From Megachile rotundata (lineage: Eukaryota; Arthropoda; Insecta; Hymenoptera; Megachilidae), in the NCBI RefSeq assembly GCF_050947335.1, contig NW_027473329.1:992001-1056000 (forward strand): 64,000 nt of DNA. The letters are read 5' to 3'. A model generated the notes under the pieces. It searched no databases. It worked only from the letters and a program-made list of their open reading frames with translations, and was not told where the DNA came from. The translations under genes and the position numbers were made by a program. Positions 23,502 to 35,201 of this stretch are shown piece after piece (positions within the stretch are counted from its first letter, which is position 1; each line of letters begins with the position of its first letter).

Positions 23502-26018
23502 GTGATTGTGTGGTTGTGTGATTGTGTGATTGAGTGATTGTGTGATTGTGTGATTGTGTGATTGTGTGATTGTGTGATTGTGTGATTGTGTGATTGTGTG
23601 ATTGAGTGATTGTGTGATTGTGTGATTGTGTGGTTGTGAGATTGTGTGATTGTGTGATTAGGTGATTGTGTGATTGTGTGATTGTGTGATTGTGTGATTG
23701 CGTGACTGTGTGATTGTGTGATTGTGTGATTGTGTGATTGTGTGATTGTGTGATTGTGTGATTGTGTGATTGTGTGATTGTGTGATTGTGTGATTGTGTG
23801 ATTGTGTGATTGTGCGATTGTCTGATTGTGTACTTGTGATTGTGCGATTGTGATTGTGTGATTGTGTGATTCTGTGATTGTGTGATTGTGTGATTGTGTG
23901 ATTGTGTGATTGTGTGATTGTGTGATTGTGTGATTGTGTGATTGTGTGATTGTGTGATTGTGTGATTGTGTGATTGTGTGATTGTGTGATTGTGTGATTG
24001 TGTAATTGTGTGATTCTGTGATTGTGTAATTGTGATTGTGCGATTGTGATTGTGTGATTGTGTGATTGTGTGATTGTGTGATTGTGTGATTGTGTGATTG
24101 TGTAATTGTGTGATTGTGTGATTGTGGGATTGTGTGATTGTGTGATTGTGTGATTGTGTGATTGTGATTGTGTGATTGTGATTGTGTGATTGTGATTGTG
24201 TGATTGTGATTGTGTGATTGTGATTGTGTGATTGTGATTGTGTGATTGTGATTGTGTGATTGTGATTGTGTGATTGTGATTGTGTGATTGTGATTGTGTG
24301 ATTGTGATTGTGTGATTGTGATTGTGTGATTGTGATTGTGTGATTGTGCTTGTGTGATTGTGATTGTGTGATTGTGATTGTGTGATTGTGATTGTGTGAT
24401 TGTGATTGTGTGATTGTGACTGTGTGATTGTGTGAGTGTGTGATTGTGTGATTGAGTGATTGTGTGCTTGCGTGATTGTGTGGTTGTGAGATTGTGTGAT
24501 TGTGTGATTAGGTGATTGTGTGATTGTGTGATTGTGTGATTGTGTGATTGTGTGATTGTGTGATTGTGTGATTGTGTGATTGTGTGATTGTGTGATTGTG
24601 TGATTGTGTGATTGTGTGAATGTGTGATTGTGTGATTGTGCGATTGTGTGATTGTGTGATTGTGTGATTGTGTGGTTGTGAGATTGTGTGATTGTGTGAT
24701 TAGGTGATTGTGTGATTGTGTGATTGTGTGATTGTGTGATTGTGTGATTGTGTGACTGTGTGATTGTGTGATTGTGTGATTGTGTGAATGTGTGATTGTG
24801 TGACCGTGATTGTGTGATTGATGATTGTGTGATTGTGTGATTGTGTGATTGTGTGATTGTGTGATTGTGTGGTTGTGTGATTGAGTGATTGTGTGATTGT
24901 GTGATTGTGTGAATGTGTGATTGTGTGACCGTGATTGTGTGATTGTGTGATTGTGTGATTGTGTGATTTTGTGATTGTGTGATTGTGTGATTGTGTGATT
25001 GTGTGATTGTGTGATTGTGTGATTGTGTGATTGTGTGATTGTGTGATTGAGTGATTGTGTGCTTGTATGATTGTGTGGTTGTGTGGTTGTGTGATTGTGT
25101 GATTGTGTGATTGTGTGATTGTGTGATTGTGTGATTGTGTAATTGTGATTGTGCGATTGTGATTGTGTGATTGTGTGATTGTGTGATTGTGTGATTGTGA
25201 GATTGAGTGATTGTGGGATTGTGTGATTGTGTGATTGTGACTGTGTGATTGTGTGAGTGTGTGATTGTGTGATTGAGTGATTGTGTGCTTGTATGATTGT
25301 GTGGTTGTGTGGTTGTGTGATTGTGTGATTGTGTGATTGTGTGATTGTGTAATTGTGATTGTGCGATTGTGATTGTGTGATTGTGTGATTGTGTGATTGT
25401 GTGATTGTGTGATTGTGTGATTGTGTGATTGTGTAATTGTGATTGTGCGATTGTGATTGTGTGATTGTGTGATTGTGTGATTGAGTGGTTGTGTGATTGT
25501 GTGATTGTGTGATTGTGTGATTGTGTAATTGTGATTGTGCGATTGTGATTGTGTGATTGTGTGATTGTGTGATTGTGTGATTGTGAGATTGTGTGTTTGT
25601 GTGCTTGTGTGATTGTGTGATTGTGATTGTGTGATTGTGATTGTGTGATTGTGATTGTGTGATTGTGATTGTGTGATTGTGACTGTGTGATTGTGTGTGT
25701 GTGTGATTGTGTCCTTGTGTGATTGTGTGGTTGTGTGATTGTGTGATTGTGTGATTGTGTGATTGTGTGATTGTGTGATTGTGTGATTGTGTGATTGTGT
25801 GATTGTGTGATTGTGTGATTGTGTGATTGTGTGATTGTCTGATTGTGTGATTATGTGATTGAGTGATTGTGTGATTGTGTGATTGTGTGGTTGTGAGATT
25901 GTGTGATTGTGTGATTAGGTGATTGTGTGATTGTGTGATTTTGTGATTGTGTGATTGTGTGACTGTGTGATTGTGTAATTGTGTGATTGTGTGATTGTGT
26001 GATTGTGTGATTGTGTGA
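23502..26018 (+). repeat. Octamer-rich right part of A2
   Basis: Matches 7594 to about 10100: GATTAGG cassettes, GATTCTG, GTGGGATT, 19-unit 14-mer array (24160-24425), GATTGATGATT (24821), GACCG, GATTTTG, two GCTTGTATG words (25062, 25288), GAGATTGAG, GTTTGTG (about 25597), (GT)6 with GTCCTTG (25714), GATTATG (25853) and GATTAGG (25915). Confidence 0.82.
24160..24425 (+). repeat. 14-mer array, 19 units
   Basis: Nineteen 6+8 units ending in the GACTG variant. The A1 partner (8268-8491) has 16 units, so the copies differ by exactly three units. Confidence 0.9.
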
Positions 26019-26412
26019 TTTTGTGATTGTGTGATTGTCTGATTGTGTAATTGTGATTGTGCGATTGTGATTGTGTGATTGTGTGATTGTGTGATTGTGT
26101 GATTGTGTAATTGTGTGATTGTGTGATTGTGTGATTGTGTGATTGTGTGATTTTGTGATTGTGTGATTGTCTGATTGTGTAATTGTGATTGTGCGATTGT
26201 GATTGTGTGATTGTGTGATTGTGTGATTGTGTAATTGTGATTGTGCGATTGTGATTGTGTGATTGCGTGATTGTGTGATTGTGTGATTGTGAGATTGAGT
26301 GATTGTGGGATTGTGTGATTGTGTGATTGTGACTGTGTGATTGTGTGATTGTGTGATTGTGTGATTGTGTGATTGTGTGATTGTGTGATTGTGTGATTGT
26401 GTGATTGTGTGA
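26019..26412 (+). repeat. 394-bp tandem repeat, first copy
   Basis: Two GATTTTG words 132 bp apart (26019, 26151), two GTCTG words, GTAATTG/GTGCG pairs, GAGATTGAG (26291), GTGGGATT, GACTG and an octamer run. Every landmark recurs 394 bp later. The left part overlaps the end of A2. Confidence 0.87.
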
Positions 26413-26806
26413 TTTTGTGATTGTGTGATTGTCTGATTGTGTAATTGTGATTGTGCGATTGTGATTGTGTGATTGTGTGATTGTGTGATTGTGTGATTGT
26501 GTAATTGTGTGATTGTGTGATTGTGTGATTGTGTGATTGTGTGATTTTGTGATTGTGTGATTGTCTGATTGTGTAATTGTGATTGTGCGATTGTGATTGT
26601 GTGATTGTGTGATTGTGTGATTGTGTAATTGTGATTGTGCGATTGTGATTGTGTGATTGCGTGATTGTGTGATTGTGTGATTGTGAGATTGAGTGATTGT
26701 GGGATTGTGTGATTGTGTGATTGTGACTGTGTGATTGTGTGATTGTGTGATTGTGTGATTGTGTGATTGTGTGATTGTGTGATTGTGTGATTGTGTGATT
26801 GTGTGA
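26413..26806 (+). repeat. 394-bp tandem repeat, second copy
   Basis: GATTTTG at 26413 and 26545 (again 132 bp apart) and GAGATTGAG at 26685 repeat the preceding unit at exactly 394 bp. This part is absent from A1. Confidence 0.87.
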
Positions 26807-28168
26807 TTGTGTGATTGTGTGATTGTGTGATTGTGTGATTGTGTGATTGTGTGATTGTGTGATTGTGTGATTGTGTGATTGTGTGATTGTGTAATTGTGT
26901 GATTGTGTGATTGTGGGATTGTGTGATTGTGTGATTGTGTGATTGTGATTGTGTGATTGTGATTGTGTGATTGTGATTGTGTGATTGTGATTGTGTGATT
27001 GTGATTGTGTGATTGTGATTGTGTGATTGTGATTGTGTGATTGTGACTGTGTGATTGTGTGAGTGTGTGATTGTGTAATTGAGTGATTGTGTGCTTGTGT
27101 GATTGTGTGGTTGTGAGATTGTGTGATTGTGCGATTGTGATTGTGTGATTGAGTGATTGTGTGATTGTGAGGTTGTGTGATTGTGTTCTTGTGTGATTGT
27201 GTGATTGTGATTGTGTGATTGCGTGATTGTGTGGTTGTGTGATTGTGTGATTGTGTGATTGTGTGATTGTGTGATTGTGTGATTGTGTGATTGTGTGATT
27301 GTGTGATTGTGTGATTGTGTGATTGTGTGATTGAGTGATTGTGTGATTGTGTGATTGTGTGGTTGTGAGATTGTGTGATTGTGTGATTAGGTGATTGTGT
27401 GATTGTGTGATTGTGTGATTGTGTGATTGCGTGACTGTGTGATTGTGTGATTGTGTGATTGTGTGATTGTGTTATTGTGTGATTGTGTGATTGTGTGATT
27501 GTGTGATTGAGTGATTGTGTGATTGTGTGATTGTGTGAATGTGTGATTGTGTGACCGTGATTGTGTGATTGTGTGATTGTGTGATTGTGTGATTTTGTGA
27601 TTGTGTGATTGTGTGATTGTGTGATTGTGTGATTGTGTGATTGTGTGATTGTGTGATTGTGTGATTGTGTGATTGTGTGATTGTGTGATTGTGTGATTGA
27701 GTGATTGTGTGCTTGTATGATTGTGTGGTTGTTTTGTTGTGTGATTGTGTGATTGTGTGATTGTGTAATTGTGATTGTGCGATTGTGATTGTGTGATTGT
27801 GTGATTGTGTGATTGTGTAATTGTGCGATTGTGTGATTGTGTGCTTGTGTGATTGTATGATTGTGATTGTGTGATTGCGATTGTGTGATTGTGATTGTGT
27901 GATTGTGATTGTGTGATTGTGATTGTGTGATTGTGACTGTGTGATTGTGTGAGTGTGTGATTGTGTGATTGAGTGATTGTGTGCTTGCGTGATTGTGTGG
28001 TTGTGAGATTGTGTGATTGTGTGATTAGGTGATTGTGTGATTGTGTGATTGTGTGATTGTGTGATTGTGTGATTGTGTGATTGTGTGATTGTGTGATTGT
28101 GTAATTGTGATTGTGCGATTGTGATTGTGTGATTGCGTGATTGTGTGATTGTGTGATTGTGTGATTGT
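26807..28168 (+). repeat. Octamer and short 14-mer patchwork
   Basis: Plain octamers, GTAATTG, GTGGGATT, 14-mers (about 26940-27050), GTAATTGAG, GTGAGGTTG, GTTCTTG (about 27186), octamers, GATTAGG (27387), GCGTGACTG, GTTATTG (about 27472), GAATG/GACCG, GATTTTG, GCTTGTATG and a GTTTTGTTG word (27732). Then GTATG/GATTGCG with 14-mers and a GAGTG/GATTAGG cassette. Parts match B1: GTTATTG at about 30676 and GTTTTGTTG at 31593. Confidence 0.8.
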
Positions 28169-28930
28169 GAGATTGAGTGATTGTGGGATTGTGTGATTGT
28201 GTGATTGTGACTGTGTGATTGTGTGAGTGTGTGATTGTGTGATTGAGTGATTGTGTGCTTGTATGATTGTGTGGTTGTGTGGTTGTGTGATTGTGTGATT
28301 GTGTGATTGTGTGATTGTGTGATTGTGTAATTGTGATTGTGCGATTGTGATTGTGTGATTGTGTGATTGTGTGATTGTGTAATTGTGATTGTGCGATTGT
28401 GATTGTGTGATTGTGTGATTGTGTGATTGAGTGATTGAGTGATTGTGTGATTGTGTGATTGTGTGATTGTGTGATTGTGTAATTGTGATTGTGCGATTGT
28501 GATTGTGTGATTGTGTGATTGTGTGATTGTGTGATTGTGAGATTGTGTGTTTGTGTGCTTGTGTGATTGTGTGATTGTGATTGTGTGATTGCGATTGTGT
28601 GATTGTGATTGTGTGATTGTGATTGTGTGATTGTGACTGTGTGATTGTGTGTGTGTGTGATTGTGTCCTTGTGTGATTGTGTGGTTGTGTGATTGTGTGA
28701 TTGTGTGATTGTGTGATTGTGTGATTGTGTGATTGTGTGATTGTGTGATTGTGTGATTGTGTGATTGTGTGATTGTGTGATTGTCTGATTGTGTGATTGT
28801 GTGATTGAGTGATTGTGTGATTGTGTGATTGTGTGGTTGTGAGATTGTGTGATTGTGTGATTAGGTGATTGTGTGATTGTGTGATTTTGTGATTGTGTGA
28901 TTGTGTGACTGTGTGATTGTGTAATTGTGT
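28169..28930 (+). repeat. Third copy of the GAGATTGAG to GTCCTTG segment
   Basis: GAGATTGAG, GTGGGATT, GACTG, GCTTGTATG (28258), GTGCG pairs, GTTTGTG-GCTTG (28558), (GT)6, GTCCTTG (28667), GTCTG, GATTAGG (28861), GATTTTG and GTAATTG. The same order occurs at 9265-10066 and 25199-25984, at offsets shrinking from 18,904 to 18,864. Where A1/A2 have GATTATG this copy has GATTGTG. Confidence 0.8.
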
Positions 28931-29218
28931 GATTGCGTGACTGTGTGATTGTGTGATTGTGTGATTGAGTGATTGTGTGCTTGTATGATTGTGTGGTTGT
29001 GTGGTTGTGTGATTGTGTGATTGTGTGATTGTGTGATTGTGTGATTGTGTAATTGTGATTGTGTGATTGTGATTGTGTGATTGTGATTGTGTGATTGTGA
29101 TTGTGTGATTGTGCTTGTGTGATTGTGATTGTGTGATTGTGATTGTGTGATTGTGATTGTGTGATTGTGATTGTGTGATTGTGATTGTGTGATTGTGATT
29201 GTATGATTGTGATTGTGT
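28931..29218 (+). repeat. Octamers and 14-mer run leading into M' copy 4
   Basis: GCGTGACTG, GAGTG, GCTTGTATG, octamers, then a 14-mer run from about 29057 with GTGCTTG and GTATG variants, equivalent to the 14-mer run before 14393. Confidence 0.8.
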
Positions 29219-30002
29219 GATTGTGACTGTGTGATGGTGTGAGTGTGTGATTGTGTAATTGAGTGATTGTGTGCTTGTGTGATTGTGTGGTTGTGAGATT
29301 GTGTGATTGTGCGATTGTGATTGTGTGATTGTGTGATTGTGTGATTGTGAGGTTGTGTGATTGTGTGCTTGTGTGATTGTGTGATTATGATTGTGTGATT
29401 GTGTGATTGTGTGATTGTGTGATTGTGTGATTGTGTGGTTGTGTGACCGTGATTGTGTGACCGTGATTGTGTGATCGTGATTGTGTGATCGTGTTAGTGT
29501 GACCGTGAATGTGTGATTGCGAGATTGTGATTGCGTGATTGCGATTGCGTGATTGTGATTGCGTGATTGTGTGATTGTGTGATTGTGTGATTGTGTGATT
29601 GTGTGATGGTGAGATTGTGTGATTGTGTGAATGTGTGATTGCGTGATTGCGTGATCGTGTGATTGTGTGATCGTGTGATCGTGTGATCGTGTGATTGTGA
29701 TTGTGTGATTGTGATTGTGTGATTGTGATTGTGTGATTGTGACTGTGTGATTGCGTGATTGTGATTGCGTGATTGTGTGATTGTGTGATTGTGTGATTGT
29801 GTGATTGTGTGATGGTGTGATTGTGTGATTGTGTGAATGGGTGATTGCGTGATTGCGTGATCGTGTGATTGTGTGATCGTGTGATCGTGTGATCGTGTGA
29901 TTGTGATTGTGTCATTGTGATTGTGTGATTGTGTGATTGTGACTGTGTGATTGTGTGTGTGTGTGATTGTGTGATTGTGTCATTGTATGATTGTGTCATT
30001 GT
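29219..30002 (+). repeat. Module M', copy 4
   Basis: GATGGTGTGAG, GTAATTGAG, GTGAGGTTG, a GATTATGATT variant (about 29386), GACCG/GATCG words and GTTAG (29494). The GCG/GATGGTG/GATCG section is present twice, followed by (GT)6 and TCATTGTATG (29981). It is the last TCATTGTATG landmark in the window. Private variants include GTCATTG near 29910 and GAATGGG near 29836. Confidence 0.82.
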
Positions 30003-30449
30003 GTGATTGTGTGATGGTGTGATTGTGTGATTGTGTGAATGTGTGATTGCGTGATTGCGTGATCGTGTGATTGTGCGATCGTGTGATCGTGTGATCGTGT
30101 GATTGTGATTGTGTGATTGTGATTGTGTGATTGTGATTGTGTGATTGTGATTGTGTGATTGTGATTGTGTGATTGTGACTGTGTGATTGTGTGAGTGTGT
30201 GATTGTGTGATTGAGTGATTGAGTGATTGTGTGGTTCTGTGGTTGTGTGATTGTGTGCTTGTGTGATTGTGTGGTTGTGAGATTGTGTGATTGTGCGATT
30301 GTGTGATTGTGCGATTGTGATTGTGTGATTGTGTGATTGTGTGATTGTGAGGTTGTGTGATTGTGTGCTTGTGTGATTGTGTGATTGTGATTGTGTGATT
30401 GCGTGATTGTGCGATTGTGTGATTGTGTGGTTGTGTGATTGTGTGATTG
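30003..30449 (+). repeat. Transition between the M-type and B-type halves
   Basis: GATGGTG, GCG-GCG, GCGATCG (30073), 14-mers, GACTG, GAGTG twice, GTTCTG (about 30237), GTGCTTG, GTGCG words, GTGAGGTTG and GTGGTTG, merging into the plain octamer run in which block B begins. Confidence 0.78.
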
Positions 30450-33400
30450 TGTGATTGTGTGATTGTGTGATTGTGTGATTGTGTGATTGTGTGATTGTGT
30501 GATTGTGTGATTGTGTGATTGTGTGATTGTGTGATTGAGTGATTGTGTGATTGTGTGATTGTGTGGTTGTGAGATTGTGTGATTGTGTGATTAGGTGATT
30601 GTGTGATTGTGTGATTGTGTGATTGTGTGATTGCGTGACTGTGTGATTGTGTGATTGTGTGATTGTGTGATTGTGTTATTGTGTGATTGTGTGATTGTGT
30701 GATTGTGTGATTGTGTGATTGTCTGATTGTGTAATTGTGATTGTGCGATTGTGATTGTGTGATTGTGTGATTGTGTGATTGTGTGATTGTGTGATTGTGT
30801 GATTGTGTGATTGTGTGATTGTGTGATTGTGTGATTGTGTGATTGTGTGATTGTGTGATTGTGTGATTGTGTAATTGTGTGATTGTGTGATTGTGTAGTT
30901 GTGATTGTGCAATTGTGATTGTGTGATTGTGTGATTGTGTGATTGTGTGATTGTGTGATTGTGTGATTGTGTGATTGTGTGATTGTGTGATTGTGTGATT
31001 GTCTGATTGTGTAATTGTGATTGTGCAATTGTGATTGTGTGATTGTGTGATTGTGTGATTGTGTGATTGTGTGATTGTGTGACTGTGTGTTTGTGTGATT
31101 GTGTGTTTGTGTGACTGTGTGATTGTGTGATTGTGTGATTGTGTGATTGTGTGATTGTGTGATTGTGTGGTTGTGAGATTGTGTGATTGTGTGATTAGGT
31201 GATTGTGTGATTGTGTGATTGTGTGATTGTGTGATTGTGTGATTGTGTGACTGTGTGATTGTGTGATTGTGTGATTGTGTGAATGTGTGATTGTGTGACC
31301 GTGATTGTGTGATTGATGATTGTGTGATTGTGTGATTGTGTGATTGGGTGATTGTGTGATTGTGTGATTGTGTGATTGTGTGATTGAGTGATTGTGTGAT
31401 TGTGTGATTGTGTGAATGTGTGATTGTGTGACCGTGATTGTGTGATTGTGTGATTGTGTGATTGTGTGATTTTGTGATTGTGTGATTGTGTGATTGTGTG
31501 ATTGTGTGATTGTGTGATTGTGTGATTGTGTGATTGTGTGATTGTGTGATTGTGTGATTGAGTGATTGTGTGCTTGTATGATTGTGTGGTTGTTTTGTTG
31601 TGTGATTGTGTGATTGTGTGATTGTGTGATTGTGTGATTGTGTAATTGTGATTGTGCGATTGTGATTGTGTGATTGTGTGATTGTGTGATTGTGTAATTG
31701 TGCGATTGTGTGATTGTGTGCTTGTGTGATTGTATGATTGTGATTGTGTGATTGCGATTGTGTGATTGTGATTGTGTGATTGTGATTGTGTGATTGTGAT
31801 TGTGTGATTGTGATTGTGTGATTGTGGTTGTGTGATTGTGGTTGTGTGATTGTGATTGTGTGATTGTGATTGTGTGATTGTGATTGTGTGATTGTGATTG
31901 TGTGATTGTGACTGTGTGATTGTGTGAGTGTGTGATTGTGTGATTGAGTGATTGTGTGCTTGCGTGATTGTGTGGTTGTGAGATTGTGTGATTGTGTGAT
32001 TAGGTGATTGTGTGATTGTGTGATTGTGTGATTGTGTGATTGTGTGATTGTGTGATTGCGTGACTGTGTGATTGTGTGATTGTGTGATTGTGTGCTTGTG
32101 TGATTGTATGATTGTGATTGTGTGATTGCGATTGTGTGATTGTGATTGTGTGATTGTGATTGTGTGATTGTGTGATTGTGTGATTGTGTGATTGTGTGAT
32201 TGTGTGATTGTGTGATTGTCTGATTGTGTCATTGTGATTGTGCAATTGTGATTGTGTGATTGTGTGATTGTGTGATTGTGTGATTGTGTGATTGTGTGAC
32301 TGTGTGTTTGTGTGATTGTGTGTTTGTGTGACTGTGTGATTGTGTGATTGTGTGATTGTGTGATTGTGTGATTGTGTGATTGAGTGATTGTGTGCTTGTA
32401 TGATTGTGTGGTTGTGTGGTTGTGTGATTGTGTGATTGGGTGATTGTGTGATTGTGTGATTGTGTAATTGTGATTGTGCGATTGCGATTGTGTGATTGTG
32501 TGATTGTGTGATTGTGTGATTGTGTAATTGTGAGATTGTGTGATTGTGTGCTTGTGTGATTGTATGATTGTGATTGTGTGATTGCGATTGTGTGATTGTG
32601 ATTGTGTGATTGTGATTGTGTGATTGTGATTGTGTGATTGTGACTGTGTGATTGTGTGAGTGTGTGATTGTGTAATTGAGTGATTGTGTGCTTGTGTGAT
32701 TGTGTGGTTGTGAGATTGTGTGATTGTGCGATTGTGATTGTGTGATTGTGTGATTGTGTGATTGTGAGGTTGTGTGATTGTGTGCTTGTGTGATTGTGTG
32801 ATTGTGATTGTGTGATTGCGTGATTGTGCGATTGTGTGATTGTGTGGTTGTGTGATTGTGTGATTGTGTGATTGTGTGATTGTGTGATTGTGTGATTGTG
32901 TGATTGTGTGATTGTGTGATTGTGTGATTGTGTGATTGTGTGATTGTGTGATTGAGTGATTGTGTGATTGTGTGATTGTGTGGTTGTGAGATTGTGTGAT
33001 TGTGTGATTATGTGATTGTGTGATTGTGTGATTGTGTGATTGTGTGATTGCGTGACTGTGTGATTGTGTGATTGTGTGATTGTGTGATTGTGTGATTGTG
33101 TGATTGTGTGATTGTGTGATTGTGTGATTGTGTGATTGTCTGATTGTGTAATTGTGATTGTGCGATTGTGATTGTGTGATTGTGTGATTGTGTGATTGTG
33201 TGATTGTGTGATTGTGTGATTGTGTGATTGTCTGATTGTGTAATTGTGATTGTGCGATTGTGATTGTGTGATTGTGTGATTGTGTGATTGTGTGATTGTG
33301 TGATTGTGTGATTGTGTGATTGTGTGATTGTGTGACTGTGTGTTTGTGTGATTGTGTGTTTGTGTGACTGTGTGATTGTGTGATTGTGTGATTGTGTGAT

Positions 33401-34291
33401 TGTGTGATTGTGTGATTGAGTGATTGTGTGCTTGTATGATTGTGTGGTTGTGTGGTTGTGTGATTGTGTGATTGTGTGATTGTGTGATTGTGTAATTGTG
33501 ATTGTGCGATTGTGATTGTGTGATTGTGTGATTGTGTGATTGTGTGATTGTGTGATTGTGTGATTGTGTGATTGTGTGGTTGTGTGATTGTGTAATTGTG
33601 ATTGTGCGATTGTGATTGTGTGATTGCGTGATTGTGTGATTGTGTGATTGTGATATTGAGTGATTGTGGGATTGTGTGATTGTGTGATTGTGTGATTGAG
33701 TGATTGTGTGATTGTGTGATTGTGTGAATGTGTGATTGTGTGACCGTGATTGTGTGATTGTGTGATTGTGTGATTGTGTGATTTTGTGATTGTGTGATTG
33801 TGTGATTGCGTGATTGTGTGATTGTGTGATTGTGTGAGTGTGTGATTGTGTAATTGAGTGATTGTGTGCATGTGTGATTGTGTGATTAGGTGATTGTGTG
33901 ATTGTGTGATTGTGTGATTGTGTGATCGTGTGATTGTGTGATTGTGTGATTGTGTGGTTGTGTTACCGTGATTGTGTGTCCGTGATTGTGTGACCGTGAT
34001 TGTGTGACCGTGATTGTGTGACCGTGATAGTGTGACCGTGAATGTGTGACTGCGTGATTCTGATTGCGTGATTGTGATTGCGTGATTGTGTGATTGTGTG
34101 ATTGTGTGATTGTGTGATGGAGTGATTGTGTGATTGTGTGAATGTGTGATTGTGTGATCGTGTGATTGTGTGATCGTGTGATCGTGTGATTGTGTGTTTG
34201 TGTGATTGTGTGATTGTGTGATTGTGTGATTGTGTGATTGTGTGATTTTGTGATTGTGTGATTGTGTGATTGTGGGATTGTGTGATTGTGA
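30450..34291 (+). repeat. Octamer-dominated left part of B1
   Basis: Long GATTGTGT runs with GATTAGG (30591, 31195, 32000), GTTATTG, GTAGTTG, GTGCAATTG (about 30909, 31024, 32241), GTTTGTG pairs, GATTGATGATT, GAATG/GACCG pairs, GTTTTGTTG (31593), a short 14-mer run (about 31740-31915) and a GATTATG word (33008). From 33885 to 34190 lies a CpG-bearing section with GTTACCG, GTGTCCG, three GACCG words and GATAGTG (about 34027). Partner: 50327-54168. Confidence 0.83.
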
Positions 34292-35201
34292 GATTGTGAT
34301 TGTGTGATTGTGATTGTGTGATTGTGATTGTGTGATTGTGATTGTGTGATTGTGATTGTGTGATTGTGATTGTGTGATTGTGATTGTGTGATTGTGATTG
34401 TGTGATTGTGATTGTGTGATTGTGATTGTGTGATTGTGATTGTGTGATTGTGATTGTGTGATTGTGATTGTGTGATTGTGATTGTGTGATTGTGATTGTG
34501 TGATTGTGATTGTGTGATTGTGATTGTGTGATTGTGATTGTGTGATTGTGATTGTGTGATTGTGATTGTGTGATTGTGATTGTGTGATTGTGATTGTGTG
34601 ATTGTGATTGTGTGATTGTGATTGTGTGATTGTGATTGTGTGATTGTGATTGTGTGATTGTGATTGTGTGATTGTGATTGTGTGATTGTGATTGTGTGAT
34701 TGTGATTGTGTGATTGTGATTGTGTGATTGTGATTGTGTGATTGTGATTGTGTGATTGTGATTGTGTGATTGTGATTGTGTGATTGTGATTGTGTGATTG
34801 TGATTGTGTGATTGTGATTGTGTGATTGTGATTGTGTGATTGTGATTGTGTGATTGTGATTGTGTGATTGTGATTGTGTGATTGTGATTGTGTGATTGTG
34901 ATTGTGTGTTTGTGATTGTGTGATTGTGATTGTGTGATTGTGATTGTGTGATTGTGATTGTGTGACTGTGATTGTGTGACTGTGATTGTGTGATTGTGAT
35001 TGTGTGATTGTGATTGTGTGATTGTGATTGTGTGATTGTGATTGTGTGATTGTGATTGTGTGATTGTGATTGTGTGATTGTGATTGTGTGATTGTGATTG
35101 TGTGATTGTGATTGTGTGATTGTGATTGTGTGATTGTGATTGTGTGATTGTGATTGTGTGATTGTGATTGTGTGATTGTGATTGTGCGATTGTGATTGTG
35201 T
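34292..35201 (+). repeat. 14-mer array of 65 units (B1)
   Basis: Exactly 910 bp, 65 times 14, begun by GTGAGATTG and ended after a GTGCG unit. Internal variants: GTGTTTG near 34908 and two GACTG units near 34975 and 34989. The B2 copy (54169-55078) has the same length and the same variants in the same units. Confidence 0.93.

Larger units (their letters stand above)
15525..26138 (+). repeat. Duplicated block A, copy 2 (A2)
   Basis: Partner of bases 1-10222, with shared landmarks in the same order. Copy-specific differences include an additional 610-bp tandem copy of module M (20770-21909), about 204 bp present in A2 but not A1 near 22200-22500, and no counterpart of the 514-bp internal duplication in A1 at about 6900-7460. 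The start is set by the window edge in A1, so the true duplication may begin further left. The end is where the GTGCTTG landmark of A1 (10224) fails to appear. Confidence 0.88.
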
